The position numbers were made by a program, and so were the translations under genes. The notes under the pieces were generated by a model that worked only from the letters and a program-made list of their open reading frames with translations, was not told where the DNA came from and did no database searches. From Cordia subcordata (Eukaryota > Streptophyta > Magnoliopsida > Boraginales > Cordiaceae), in assembly GCA_028554755.1 (NCBI GenBank), contig JAPTOF010000006.1, forward strand, positions 4,768,501-4,832,500: a stretch of DNA of 64,000 nucleotides. Direction: 5' to 3'. Every line of letters starts with the position of its first letter. The stretch's first letter is position 1. Below, in pieces: positions 28,706 to 41,678 of the stretch.

Positions 28706-31508
28706 TCCGCGGGATATTAGTGTGACATATATTAATGTATCATATCTTCAGCGAAACGGAGATAATATTACGTACTACAACAGATTAGATGTGTATGCCC
28801 AAAGGACACACAATAAATTGAGAAGACTTACTACCTATTCTGTCTGTGTTTCCCAAGACGACAACATGCACGTTTTGATTTACCACAATCAATGTTGGGT
28901 CCTAGATTCAAAAACGTGTCTTTTTCTTTTTATGTGTCGTGTTTTTCTTTCTGGCTGGGATAAATATTTTATTTTATTTCATTCACCTGGAAATTACATC
29001 AACCCATTACGAGCTACAACGGGTTATATAATATCAATGTTCTAAACTCTACACAAAAAAAAAAAAAACTATTTTTAAGTGTATATTTATACTTATATTA
29101 ATAACAAATCCTGTCCCGACATCTGACATCTGATCGGCAAAAATGACTTGAATGATTTGCTTCTCCATCTTGACTTAATTGTTAAGTATCATATTGTTCC
29201 TCTCACGCCAAACTTGATAAACAACTATTTTGAAATTTTTTTGAACTAAATCTCTTATATTGTTGTATAACTTATATGGCCATTGACGTGCATGTAACAC
29301 TAATTAACTGGCGAATAAAATAAATCTGTCATTATTTGAATGTGATTTTTTGAGGAAAACCAATGTCTTCCACGTGAAACTATGTACAAACAAAAAAAAG
29401 GAAAAAGAGAAAGTGTTTGCCATTTTCATACGAGAGTATAAATATTTTTTATTTTGATAATTTGAAGATTTATCCTTTCCCTTGCATGCAACTCTGATTT
29501 GATCTTAAAATTCTAACTTACAATCTCAACTATGTATTTTACATATTAACAAATTTTTACCAGTAATTTAAATAAAAAAGAGTAAGATATTGAGAAAGAA
29601 AAACTACTTTTGATAGAGGTAAGAGCCTACATGTAGTGTAAATTATAGCTGAAAATGTTATAATCTCTGGATATTTCTCCAACAAAAAAAGAAGTATATC
29701 TATTTCTTTTAGTTCAAATATCATTTGTTATCAATTAATATTGTATGTTAATACCTAAAAACTGGCCAGATACAATTTAGCACGGTGGAAAATCTTCATT
29801 CATCCCAATTATTTTCAGAAGTATATGTATATTTATGTAAATTTTAGTATGAGAAACTAGTCAATTTTTAATGAGAAAATACTGTTTCTATATTTATGAA
29901 AATATATATTGTAGTCATATTTTTAAAAAAAGAAAGAAAGAAAGAAAAGAAACTGTGGGTATTCCCCTAGTATAGATCTACATGGATAGTACTTTTATGG
30001 TTTGATATGCTTTGGCCATTTAGTGCGTGATGATCACCACAAAGCAAACCTCATTTATCGACTTTTCTTGCTTAGTGCCAATTAATGTTACTTTGTTGAC
30101 CTCCCTTCTCTCTTCATATGTGACGATATATATTAAGTCGTTACATCTTACTTTAAATTATTCAAACATACCATAATACTCAACTGAATAAAAAATATTA
30201 CATTTCTATTCTTCACATTTGACTAACCTAAATAAAATCTTGTGTGTCGATAAAAGATCTTAATACTAGGCATCACTATGATCAAGATGCCATACTTACC
30301 TAAACCACCACCCGTATTTAATTTATTCAGTCCCCGTTAAAGACTAAGCACTTATTTCAAAAATGGACAAAAACTTATAGCGTTTTCTTTGATTTATCCT
30401 TTTCCTTTTCTTTTTTTTTCTCTTAAACTTCTTCTATTTCTTTTCCGCTTTTCCACCTGTCCTTTCCCCTTTGTGCTTCATGCATGCTTTCTATCTTTGT
30501 CAGTATTTTAGCCGAGTAAAACTCTAAATGAATAAAAACAATTGCTCACACAAAGTTGTCAACATTGGGTCTTACGAAAGTTTCTGTCCTGTTTTAGCAA
30601 ATTTGTTTTTAGTACTCTAAGGTGCATGATTGGAAAATTTTAATCGAAAAAGAGGAAAATATAAATAATAGGGGCCTTTATTTGACATCTTATGGCACTA
30701 GGATAAATTGCTAAAAAGCGTGGGAATTTGTATGCAAATTAATTAATATTAAGTGGAATAATTCAAGATCTCATACTTTAAGTTTAGAATTTAGTATTTA
30801 TTAAGGTCAGAGAATAATATTCTATAATACTCCTCTCATGCGCGATTAGATTTGAATGTGACATAAAGAAATAAAACTCATAAAAAGACTAGCCAAATGA
30901 AGATAGTTTGAAAAAATTCTTTTTTAATCCCCACCCGAAATTTAACTCCCGACCACCTTATGATTCGGACACACGATGTCACTTCTAACAAAAATACTTT
31001 CAATTACTTGAATTTTTTTATTAAATCTTTGAAAGAGTTGATTTGAAAAGTCATAGTGAACAAAATATTTTCTTGAACACAAAATAAAACTATATAGCCT
31101 AACCAAAGGGTGAACGGAGAGGAAGCGGCACCAGCGTAAAATTACATGCATTTTTTTTTCTTTTTTTGCTAATAAACAAAAAAAAGACAGCAAATTTGTG
31201 GGACAACAAAGCAAGAAAAGGAGTAAAAATAGAGACGTTAGTCCTTAGGTGTTGTTTGTTAACTTTTACTGCTTGGCCCCAGACCACACCCTTTTCATAA
31301 GTGCATTTGCATTAAATTAAACATTAAACGTAAATATCACCCACAAGTGCCTATACATATACACGCATATTTTCACACACAAACACGCACAAAAAACACG
31401 CACACCTTCCCCATATTTCTCCTCCAACCCAAACTAACTTTCAAAACACATATATAATCAGACCCTTTTTTGCATATTGTTTGTTGGGTCAAGAATCTTG
31501 AAGAAAAA

Positions 31509-34500
31509 ATGGTTGTGAATATGATGAAGTGGAGGCCATGGCCACCAATTTCAACCAAGAAGTTTGAGGCCAAAGTTGTTGTTAACAACATTAAAGGCCT
31601 AGAGATTTTGAACCCAGAATTATTTCAAGATTTTGCGAGATTTGCAGTTGAATTGAAGTGGAAAGGCTCAAAGGGCAATGCTTTGAGCTCTTTGAGAAGA
31701 AGCACGAGGAGGAATTTCACAAAGGAGGAAGCTTTGGGGGAAGATGGTGTTGTCGAATGGGATGAGGAGTTTCTTTGTGTCTGCAACTTCAATGCTTACA
31801 AAGATGGTGCTTTTCATTCCTGGGAGGTTGCATTTACTCTGCTCAACGTGAGTTTTCTCTTTGACTCTTGATAAATTATAAGTTTTTTTTTTTCCTTTTT
31901 TTTTTTTTTGGGTTTTTTCTTTGGGATCATTAATGGAGTTGCTTGGTTGGTTGGTTTTGTTGACTTTTTTCTTTCTATAATGGTTATTTGTCTGGTTGCT
32001 ATTAGATAGAAATTATGCAAAAGATGCTAATTTTCATTTCTTTTTTTCTTCACAGTGATTAGTATTAAAAGCCTTCAATTGAACAAATCATTGTAAGCCT
32101 TCAATTGAAGAAATCATTGTATGTGTTTTATTGGGGTTATAGACAATGTAATAGCTGTGATATTCTAGTCATTGCTATGATTTATTAAGAACACAGCAGA
32201 AAGCCTCTGCAAATGCTTGATACAGGAGGACTGTTTGTTACCCTCTTATAAATTATAATTGTAGAGGAAAGATCAAATTGTTATGGTAACACGACGTCTA
32301 ACGTGCAGAATCAGTGATTCTGTTTGTTCTTTCCCCTTACTAAAAAGATGTTTGGTTTAATTGATTGATTATGGTATGGAATAGCCTTTGGATAAACAAG
32401 CCAGCATAGATTTGCTCAGTATTATGCCTGTGGCAATTTGATGTGTAATTTGCATTGATATCTTTTTTTCAGGCTATGATCAGGGAAAGTAAAACCATTT
32501 CAGCATGATCATTGGCATCTAATAATGAGGATTGATATATTGACCTTTTCTATGTGCTTTGTGCAAATCTATTTTTGATTGCTTTTCAATTTTAGCTTTA
32601 TCTAACAATTTGATCAGGCAAAGTAAGACCATAATTTGTTTAGAATAAGTGTTTTCTAATTTTTGTTCCTTGAAAAGAGTTCCGGACTGTATCTCTTTAT
32701 GAAAATTTCTCCCATGTATAGGAATAAATTTGATCAAAATTTCTCACTGAAAACTTATAGAAGTTTTGTTAGAAACAATGACATTCTTGTTTCCTGAAGC
32801 CTGAGACAAAAGACATTTCACATAGGTGTCTCTGCACAAGTCATAGATTTGGGCAAGATGGCAATATCAAGAAGTTTATTGATGTTAGTGTATGTAAAGT
32901 AAACTACCAAAATTTGCATGCTTATTTAGCTTATTAAAACTGTTCTCATCATTTTCCTCAAAGGAGAATTAATTTGCTATGTGAAAAGAGAATAATTATA
33001 TGATGTTAAATCATATTTAGCTTTGGCTGCCATCATTTACTAGAAATGGTATCGATGCTTTTCCACATTTTGGATTTCTGCTATTGCTAGACACCATCAT
33101 CTTCAATAATCTTATCAATTTTTGTGTCATAGGATATGCTGTCTTTTTTTAGTACTGTTTACTGTGAAAAGGGGAAAAGTGAAAAGAGGAGAGGAAAAGG
33201 AAGGCTGTTATATATAGTATATTCTGCAATTTGGGTTTACAGAGCTGCTCTGGCTACTTGCTTTCTTGATCCCTTTGCTGGCTATCATTATTAAGGGTTG
33301 CTTCAGCAACGCTTTGGTTTATATGATAAACCAACTTGTCCGATCATGTTAACTGAAAGAAAAAGAATTATTGACTATTCGATATTTCTACCTTATTAAC
33401 TTTCAACTTTGTCCTGATATGTCTTACTGCTCCCTTTTCTTTTTCATCTTTCAGATCTATGATTTTGATTGATGGTTTCTCTTGAAAAACCAAAGCACTT
33501 AATTCAATTTTCTGTGCTTTAGGGTTTGAGCCGAGCAACAAGTGTCAAGACCCCTATTATTGCTACTGCATCGTTGAATATTGCAGATTTTGTCTCTGCG
33601 GCTGAAGAGAGAGAAATTGAGATCAGCGTTCCTCTGAAGATCCCTAATTGTGGCAACAAGAGCAGTCCTTCACTTTGTGTAAGCACAATTCTGCATTTTT
33701 CACTGTGTCTATCTTTTATGATGCTAAATTACTGTTCCGTGAAAGCTTTGCTAAAGATATAGTTAATGATGCTGCAGATATGTCTAAGACTTTCAGAATT
33801 GAGATCTACCCCTGAATCTTCAGATCTAGTGCAAAGACGATGTATTTCTCTTCCACCTTCACCTCAAATTTTGTCTGCAGAAAAGCTTGATGTTTCCCCT
33901 TTAAGAGCCGGACTGAGAAAAGTGAAAATCTTCAAGGGATTATCGTCTAGAAGACCTAAGAAGGCATCTCCTGAAGATGAAGGTAGCGACGGACGGAACT
34001 CAGTCAGAAGTGAGGACACTGAGTACAATTACCCACTTGACACAGAATCACCAGATGATATGGATGATGGTGAATCAGAGGAGGAAACGAAGGACTCCAG
34101 TTTTAGGAACTCACTTAATTATGGAACATTGGCATCTGCAAACCATGCTGGAGCATCATTTTATTCAAACTCAAGCAGTAGTGAAAATGAGGACTGGGTC
34201 TACTATAGTCGTCCCAGAGCAGATGCAGGGAACATGTATTCTGAAGGTTCACCCACATCAGTACTTGATCAGACCCTTCAGAAGAGTTCAAAGCTCAGAA
34301 TTCTACCTTGGAAGAAGCGGAAGTTGAGCTTTAGAGGACCTAAGACCAAAGGAGAGCCATTATTGAAAAAATATTATGGAGATGAAGGTGGAGATGATAT
34401 TGATTTTGATCGAAGACAGTTTAGTTCCTCTGATGAGTCTACTTTTGGGGTAAACATCCATCTCCTGTTCTTTTTCTCGCACCGGTTCTTTTCAAAACAT

Positions 34501-35831
34501 GTCAATTTATCTGGTTGATGTAGTATGTCATGCGTAAAAAACTGATTATTATGTTCTTAGACTCATCCTTCTTGGTTTTGCTCTCAGTAATTTAATTAAC
34601 CAGTAACCTTCTAGACTAGTTTTGGGTGTAAAGCATTCAGGACAATCTTTAGTTGGTAATCACCGTTCATTACATATAATCATCATATTGAATTTAATAA
34701 ACTTCACCCTCTACTTTCCTTTTTCTTTCTTGGTCATGTAACTAGTCGCTGATAATATGAAAAATCTTGCTGTAGAAAACCGAAGAATCAGTTGCAAATC
34801 GATCTTCTTTCTCTGAATTTGGGGACGAAAATTTTGCTGTTGGTAGCTGGGAGCAGAAAGAGATTATCAGTCGTGATGGACACATGAAGATGCAGACTCA
34901 AGTCTTCTTTGCTTCCATTGATCAGAGGAGTGAACGAGCTGCTGGTGAGAGTGCCTGTACAGCCCTGGTAGCTGTGATTGCCGACTGGTTCCAGTCCAAC
35001 AAAGATGAAATGCCTGTCAAATCCCAACTTGACAGCCTGATTCATGAAGGTTCATTGGAGTGGAGAAATCTCTGCGAGAATGAGACCTACAGGGAGCGTT
35101 TCCCTGACAAACATTTTGACCTTGAGACAGTCCTAGAGGCTAAAGTTCGTCCGCTAACTCTGGTGCCAGAAAAATCCTTCATTGGGTTCTTCCATCCAGA
35201 AGGGATAGAAGATGGTGGGTTTGATTTTCTCCAAGGTGCCATGTCCTTTGACAACATTTGGGATGAGATTTCAAAATTGACCACAGACAGCCCTGCCAAC
35301 AATGATTCTAGGGTCTATATTGTTAGCTGGAATGACCACTTTTTCATTCTGAAGGTTGAACGAGATGCATACTATATCATTGATACACTGGGCGAAAGAC
35401 TCCATGAGGGCTGCTCCGAGGCCTTTATCCTTAGATTTGACAAAGATACAACAATCCATCAACTACCTAACAAGAATCAACAAACAAATGAAACACCTTC
35501 CAGTAACAAGGTGGACCAAAATGATGCCAAGGAGGCTGTTACAGACAAAGCTGCTGCTGGAAGTGCTAATGCTTCACTGGAGAACGAGGAAGAATTAGCC
35601 ATTGTTTGCAGAGGTAAAGAATCTTGCAAAGAGTATATTAAGAGCTTTTTGGCGGCAATCCCCATAAGAGAATTACAGGTTGATCTTAAGAAGGGTTTAA
35701 TGGCTTCAGTACCCCTTCATCACCGGCTACAAATTGAGCTCCACTATACCAAGTGCTCACAACCCGAGGTGGAGTCCTCGTCAGGAGAAGCGATAGCTGA
35801 TACACCAGCTGTTGTTCCAGTTGAAGCATAA
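31509..35831 (+). CDS. plant NT-C2 (EEIG1/EHBP1-type) domain protein (740 aa)
   Basis: Exons: 31509-31847, 33523-33678, 33778-34449, 34776-35831 (2223 nt with stop); all junctions are in phase 0. It starts MVVNMMKWRPWPP, followed by the N-terminal C2-like domain to about residue 165 (FEAKVVVNNIKGLEIL, WDEEFLCVCNFNAY, ATASLNIADFV), a fold thought to bind membranes. The middle, about 166-425, is Ser/acidic/basic and probably disordered (PLRAGLRKVKIFKGLSSRRP). A well-ordered C-terminal region runs from about 426 to 610: VFFASIDQRSERAAGESACT, IVSWNDHFFILKVERDAYYI and IDTLGERLHEGCSEAFILRF. The family resembles Arabidopsis At5g04860/At2g25460/At3g11760, whose database names (splicing factor, SMC hinge) look unreliable. 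Function is unknown. It sits between NUP1 and a phytocyanin gene. Confidence 0.88.
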
Positions 35832-36035
35832 CTCATGGTGATTTACAGTACTTTTATCGTATCTAACCTTTTCTTTTTTTCACTTGTATAGCATATTGCG
35901 GATAATTTGGCTTAGAACATAACCCCTTTATGAGATCTTAACAACGCGTTTTCTTGTCCTGTGATTAAGCAACTGTTCAACTATTGATGTAAAATGATCA
36001 AAAGTTGCCAATTCTGATGTGATATCTTTTATAGC

Positions 36036-36041
36036 AATAAA
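36036..36041 (+). terminator. candidate polyadenylation signal AATAAA for the NT-C2 gene
   Basis: AATAAA lies about 205 nt after the stop codon, downstream of T-rich sequence. This is a normal plant 3'UTR distance. The cleavage site is not determined. Confidence 0.45.
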
Positions 36042-36635
36042 AGATGAATTATCTTTTGTCTGAGTTTCAAGTAGTTGTTGGAAATGCTTTGCTAGATAAA
36101 ACTAAATTTCCATCAGGAGTAGCCTCTCCCCTCTTAAGGTATAAGATGAGATATATCGAATTTTTGGCTAAAATATTTTTCTTTCCCTTACTTGTGCAAC
36201 CCCTGAGAAAAGGATAAGAAAAAACTTTCCTCTTTTCCCTTTTCTGCTCACCACAAATAGTGGGATCTAAAAATGCGAGTGAACAACCCTCATGATGGTA
36301 AACAGTATCCAACAGAGTCGTGAATTCGTCCACATTATTTGATTATAACATACATTAATATAATTGTGCATCAGCCAGCAAGTGTTTCTTTTGTTTACTT
36401 CTCCCTCCTCTTGAATCGAGTAGTCCTCGTTCAGTAATTTCCAGAAAAGATACTGTCAGCTTTGATCCTCAAACGGACAGTTTGTGTAGTTACACACCAT
36501 TTAATATATATGTGAAACGTTATGCCCCTTCCAATTGCTTTGCTAACTTTTCGTTTGCTTTTCCAGTCCATATAACTCCTCAACCGCTAGTCTCTTGTTA
36601 AATTCTTCCCAACCACACTCTTGTATGCATGTCAG

Positions 36636-36678
<43 letters not shown>
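36636..36678. repeat. (CT)n microsatellite in the phytocyanin leader
   Basis: About 21 CT repeats end six bases before the phytocyanin ATG, so they almost certainly lie in the 5'UTR. CT-rich leaders are common in plants and can influence transcription or translation. Confidence 0.9.
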
Positions 36679-36683
<5 letters not shown>

Positions 36684-37624
36684 ATGGCTAAGCTAGAGGG
36701 CCATTTCATGATGACGACACTAGTATTATTTGTCATGTCAACACTGTGGAGTTGTTCATTTGGTTCGCAACACATTGTGGGAGACTCTTTTTGGACCATT
36801 CCTCCAACGAATTACTTCTACACCAACTGGTCGTCCTCACATTCCTTCCAGACAGGAGATACTCTTTGTAATTCAACTCTTGTATTTTCCTTTTCAATTC
36901 CATTAATCAAATTACTAGAAATTGTACAAAGACAACTTTTGTTAAGGTCTAGTCAGGGGCTTTGAGGGTGTCATCCTTCATCGACCCTGAAAAAAATAGA
37001 TTGTCAAATTATACGTTAACAGTCCCACAGGAAGAAAACTGATTGATCGTGATTAATATCTTCATCTATTAACATAGTCAGGGGTTACAAAGGGTTGCGT
37101 CTCTTACTTACCCTGGAGAAGTAAACAGTCAAACCATATATTGTAGTCCCACGGGAAGAAAACTCACAGGTTTATGTTCATGTCTTCATGTAGTGTTCGA
37201 CTTTGAACCGGGGCTGCACGATGTAATGCAAGTGTCGAGAAGGGAGTACGAGAGTTGCACAGCAAACCATCCATTCCAGGCCTTCACGGATGGTCCAACA
37301 ACGATCCATTTGATGGAGCAAGGCATCTATTACTTCATATGCAGTGTAGCAGACCACTGTGCACTAGGCCAAAAGCTTAGTGTTGTGGTTTATCAATCAT
37401 CCCCTGATTCTGCACCATCTTCATCGCCTTCTTCTGCGTTGTCCCCTTATCAACGGCCACCTCAAGCGCCATCAGCCACTAGCCCTTGTGCTTCCCAGGC
37501 ACCTAACGTTGTCGAATTGTCAATCTCTCTAGTTGGGGCTGCTAATGGTTGTGAAAGTCACAGTGGAAAAGTTTTTGGCCACTTTATGTCAATCTGGTTG
37601 GTACAATGTTTTGTATTTGGATAA
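36684..37624 (+). CDS. phytocyanin (uclacyanin/stellacyanin-like), GPI-anchored type (204 aa)
   Basis: Small blue-copper protein of the cell surface. Exons 36684-36867 and 37194-37624 join in phase 1 to give GDTLLFDFEPGLHDVMQV, the expected position of the phytocyanin intron. An N-terminal signal peptide (about 1-28) precedes HIVGDSFWTIP. The type I copper ligands are His70, Cys111, His116 and Gln121 (C-SVAD-HCALGQ). The Gln axial ligand is the stellacyanin type. Cys83 and Cys117 form the family disulfide. A Pro/Ser-rich region follows (SSPDSAPSSSPSSALS), then a hydrophobic C-terminus (FGHFMSIWLVQCFVFG), suggesting arabinogalactan glycosylation and GPI anchoring. The intron carries an internal duplication. 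Which subfamily name applies is uncertain. Confidence 0.9.
36951..37164. repeat. diverged tandem duplication inside the phytocyanin intron
   Basis: Copy A (36951-37042) and copy B (37076-37164) share AGTCAGGGG, an ACCCTG segment, GTCAAA...ATA, and AGTCCCACAGGAAGAAAACT (A) or AGTCCCACGGGAAGAAAACT (B). Together they occupy most of the 326-bp intron. Confidence 0.75.
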
Positions 37625-38187
37625 TCCTAGAAGAGAATGAAAAAGTGGTATTCAGATATCATAACGTGCTGAGGAAGGTTCCAAAGTGGTGACTGATAAT
37701 AGTTATGACGACTGATAATAGTTATGACGAAATAATTTGGATCCTCCTACCATCATTGATCTCTATTGTAGGTTCATTTTCCCTGGAAAAAAGCACGAGT
37801 TCTATGAGTCTAGACAAAAATAGAGGGCTTCGGAGACCTTTGCAGACCACATTTTTTGAAAGACTCAAAAAAGTCGCTAGTATGTGGTTGCAAGCAAAAG
37901 AGAGACAAGATATGCAACATCATATATAGAAAGCTATAAGGAATAACAAGCATTAGCCAATTCACGAAGAAAAATAGGCAAACTATACTCTCTTCACGAT
38001 TACAATATCCATTTTCAGCCAAAATGATAATTCCCAAAGCATTAAACACTAGTCTGTATTCCTATTACAATAGCAAATACCATTGCAAATGATGTTACTG
38101 TCCCAGCAAACCTACCAAAGCCTCCAAATACCCAAGCATTAGACCTTCACTTGGTTGATCACCTTTGTATTACTAGCAAATGTCCAA
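37625..38187. other. convergent 3' region between phytocyanin and DnaJ
   Basis: About 560 bp between two stop codons facing each other; probably both 3'UTRs. It contains a direct repeat GACTGATAATAGTTATGACG (twice, near 37691-37730). No gene is seen. Confidence 0.6.
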
Positions 38188-41100
38188 TCATTGCTGGGCA
38201 CATTGAACCCTCTGGGCACCTCCATGCATATCTTCATCTTCATCATAAGCTTCTTGTGCCTGTTGCTGCTGCTTCCTACGCATTTCCTCCTCAATGTTCA
38301 CATCATGAAGAGTAGTCTCCTCGCATTCATCCAACTCCATATCACTAATGTGTGATGCGGGCCTAGCAGGCAAGACTGCCTCAAGTTCCTTACTCTTCTC
38401 AGGGCTCAGGGAATCTGGGAACTCAACAGTGAAGTGGATGTACAATTTCCCTTTCATGAATGGCCTCTGGTACATTGGCATCCCCTCATCATTTATTGCC
38501 TTGAACTGATCTGCAGAAGCAGAAAAGCAAAGCGGGCATGTAAGAGCAAATATTGGTACCATCACAAAATATTCAATATTTCAGTGTTAAACACGTGAAA
38601 AGAAACACATTCAAATCATATAATGAATTTGATGGGAAGTAACAAGAATAGTCAAGTGTAAGACAAAAGGAAGCAATAGCACACAAAAACAATAAGCATA
38701 AAGGAGAACAGAATTTTTTTATCATTGGTTGCATAATACAAGGAAAAGATGCAAGATAACATCCTAGAGGAGAAAGAAGACAACTACCATTTGTGATAAT
38801 TCAATATATCATCCTAAAAGAGAGAAAGAAGCCGACTATCATTTGCTATTCAAGATATCACTCAAGCAAACATTCAAAGGGTAATTGCTATCATAACAAA
38901 ACATCAACCAAATGTCCAAAGGATAATCATAGCAATGATGGTGCATCAAACAAAGAATGTTGTGTTTGTTTGGAGCTTATTATAAGACACTTATCTTATT
39001 TGACAATTTATGTGGAAAAAATTGTTTGGTATCAGCTTATTATAAGTCACTTATAAAATACTTTTCATAAAATGTCTTATTTTTAGTTATAAAAAATAAG
39101 TTGGATTTAAGGTACTTATATTCTATCTTATATCTTATCAGATAAAAAATAATTAAAAATAAAAATTTTAAAATATAAAAATTAAAAAATTAAAAATAAA
39201 GAAAATTAAAAATTTTTAAATTAAAATAAATATTTAAAAATAAAATATTAAATATTAAAATTAAAAATTTTAAAAATAAAATAAAAAATTTAAAAATTTA
39301 AAAACTAAAAAATAAAATAAAAATAAAAATGTTAAAAATTAAATATTAAAAATGAAATTTTCAAAAATTTAAAATTTTTAAAACAAAAATAAAATTTTAT
39401 TAATATTTATATTTTATAATTTATTAGTTAATTATAAATTAAAATACCATGGATAAAAATTAATAACATTATTATCAAAATAACTTATAACAGCATTTCA
39501 ACTAACAAACCAAAAAAAACCAAAAAGTCTTATTATATCGGACACTTATTTCTTATTACATTCACTTATTTCTTATAAGACACTTATTAAAGAAGATGTT
39601 TATCAAATTTCAAATTTTAGATAAGTTTATTCCAAATAGGCTAGAAATACGTCCTATCAAATATGTTCAGAAATTGCAAGTCATTCAGAGAGCAATCACC
39701 GGGAAAAAATGGGGAAGAGGGGGAAAAAAAGAAAGACGAACCAGGCTTGACAACTTCTCCAGGCTGGGACTTAATGAGGAGCTGCCTGTTATCAAGGTGA
39801 GTGAGGACAAATTGGAAACCACAAAGGGCCTCGGTTAAGCTCAAAGTATGTTCAACAAACAGGTCATCACCCTTTCGCTTGAACTTAGGGTGTTCCTTCT
39901 GTTGTAACACAAACACTATATCACCTGTAACAGTATCAGGCTGCAAAAACACAGTTTAGAAAATTAGCCAAAAGAAAAAAACAATTTCATATAATCAATT
40001 GAAATGCAACCATGAGTAGGTCACTTACAGCTTCATCAGCTTCTCCTGGGAATGTTATCTTTTGTCCATTTTGCATACCCTTCTCCACGTGGACTTCCAA
40101 GACCTTCTTTTCCTGTACAACCTTCTCACCCTTACACAGTGGACAGCGGTCCCTGTCATTAATAGTTTCTCCAGTACCTTTACACTCATTGCAAGGATGC
40201 TGCATTTGCTGGATCATTGATGGGCCGAGATGTCTAATTGACACTTTCATACCAGATCCTTGACAGCCAGCACATTTCATAGAAGCACCTGACTTGGACC
40301 CTTTGCTGCAATTAGCCGCAAAAACTAATGTTAGAGCAACTAGGCATCAACAATCAGCAACCCCAAGCACCTTCCAGCTAGAACCTCTCAAAACTCAGCA
40401 GAAATAAGGTAAAAGACAGTATACTAACCCCTTGCACTTGGAGCAGAGCACATTGCGAGATAGGGAAAGCTTCTTGGATGTCCCATTGTAGAGATCCTCC
40501 AACGAAACCTTAAGTGGGTGAATAACATCCTCTCCCCTTCTTTGCCTTCTGCCGCCTCTACTGCTTCCACCTATATGCCAAAAAGCAAACCAAACCATGT
40601 ACCTCACAAATTCTATACATTCCCTATTCAAATTTCAACGAGTTTTCAACTTCAAAGAAAAGAGAGACACTTACCACCAAAAGGACTACCACCAAAGAAA
40701 GACTGAAAGATGTCAAATGGATCATGCACGCCAGCTCCACCTCCCATTCCTTCCTTGAGAGCATCCTCACCATACTGATCATAGATTTCACGCTTCTCTG
40801 GGTCGCTTAATACTTCATAAGCGTGGGAGATCTCCTTGAACTGCAAGGCAAACAGAACACATGTAATTCCTTCCTTGAGAGCTTTGTAAAATTCTTAATT
40901 CAAGAATATTAGCACAATGGCTTCCTAATATTATAGTCCCCCACTTCACTTGAATAAATAATATTCACAAACTACTTTATATTAAACTGCATAGCATTCT
41001 TTGCTTAACACACACTCTTAGTTCCAATTCTAAATTAAATAGCCGAAAACAGACAAGTTCCTCCTTTCAATCCAAATCACAGGCACAAATACAATGCATG

Positions 41101-41526
41101 CACATAAAGAATCAGAATACATAAACACATATAACATGGACATATAGCTCACACATCATCTAACCAAACCAATTCACAACCTAACAATCATCTCAAATAT
41201 AAAAAGCTTCTAGCTTTAAGATCAAAAGCTAAGACAAAGAAAACTCCGATCTGTGACCAAAACACTGAATTAACAAAGAGCAAGCTCATCTAGAAAGATA
41301 AAAAATTATTAATAATTCAAACCCAATACTTCACTAAACATTGAGGCCCTATCATAATTGGTGAAAAAGAAGTTACCTTTTCAGGATCTCCACCCTTATC
41401 AGGATGGTTTTTGATGGCGGCTTTGCGATAAGCCTTCTTGATATCGTCTTGGCCTGCATTACGGGCCACTCCTAACAGCTCATAGTACTTCGTGTTGTCG
41501 CTTTTCTTCGGTGCCCTCCCAAACAT
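38188..41526 (-). CDS. type I DnaJ/HSP40 co-chaperone, ANJ1/J2/J3 type (418 aa)
   Basis: Cytosolic HSP70 partner. Exons on the minus strand: 41526-41377, 40840-40675, 40570-40429, 40305-40029, 39940-39742, 38510-38188 (1257 nt with stop); phases all join. The J domain (about 1-75) has HPD at 41-43. A Gly/Phe-rich region follows ([19 protein letters not shown]). Four zinc-finger modules [24 protein letters not shown] and CPLCKGEK are intact, then the substrate-binding C-terminal domains. The last residues, [11 protein letters not shown], form a CaaX box. Homologues ending in CAQQ are farnesylated and partly membrane-bound. Intron 5 (38511-39741) is long and holds AT-rich, MITE-like DNA. The upstream region has a perfect heat-shock element, so heat induction is likely. 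It is convergent with the phytocyanin gene. Confidence 0.96.
38955..39600. mobile_element. AT-rich MITE-like insertion in DnaJ intron 5
   Basis: GTTTGGTATCAGCTTATTAT and a nearby CTTATTATAAGACACTTAT on the left resemble the inverse of TTATAACAGCATTTCAAC... and TTCTTATAAGACACTTATT on the right. The core (39130-39430) is almost purely A/T with AAAAATTAAAAATAAAA motifs. Ends are not sharply defined and no target duplication was confirmed. Confidence 0.45.
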
Positions 41527-41647
41527 CTTCTTTCTATTTCAAAGAATTCAATCTGTAAATTCAACAACAAAAACAACAAAAAATCAAACCCTGGATTCAC
41601 CGATCTGCAAAATTAAAAATGCAAAATAAACAAAATACATATATACG

Positions 41648-41650
<3 letters not shown>

Positions 41651-41678
<28 letters not shown>
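41651..41678. repeat. (AT)n(AG)n microsatellite in the DnaJ leader
   Basis: ATATATATATAT followed by AGAGAGAGAGAGAG, about 125-150 bp before the DnaJ start codon. It is probably in the 5'UTR or its edge. Confidence 0.85.

Larger units (their letters stand above)
24689..31300. other. gene-poor spacer between NUP1 and the NT-C2 gene
   Basis: About 6.6 kb, AT-rich; the first few hundred bases are NUP1 3'UTR. It holds a CT microsatellite, a 34-bp perfect duplication, a small foldback and a tRNA-head repeat pair, described separately. The only frame with any character is 25315-25530, a 71-aa hydrophobic start followed by a Cys-containing segment. It has no recognised family and is not called a gene. 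About 30780-31000 contains degenerate phrases seen in other plant repeats. Nothing else coding is supported. Confidence 0.6.

Noticed and set aside
17062..35831. Operon-like or functional cluster of CPK, NUP1 and NT-C2 genes
   Set aside because: The shared strand and proximity are explained by conserved synteny; the spacers are long and the products act in different compartments.
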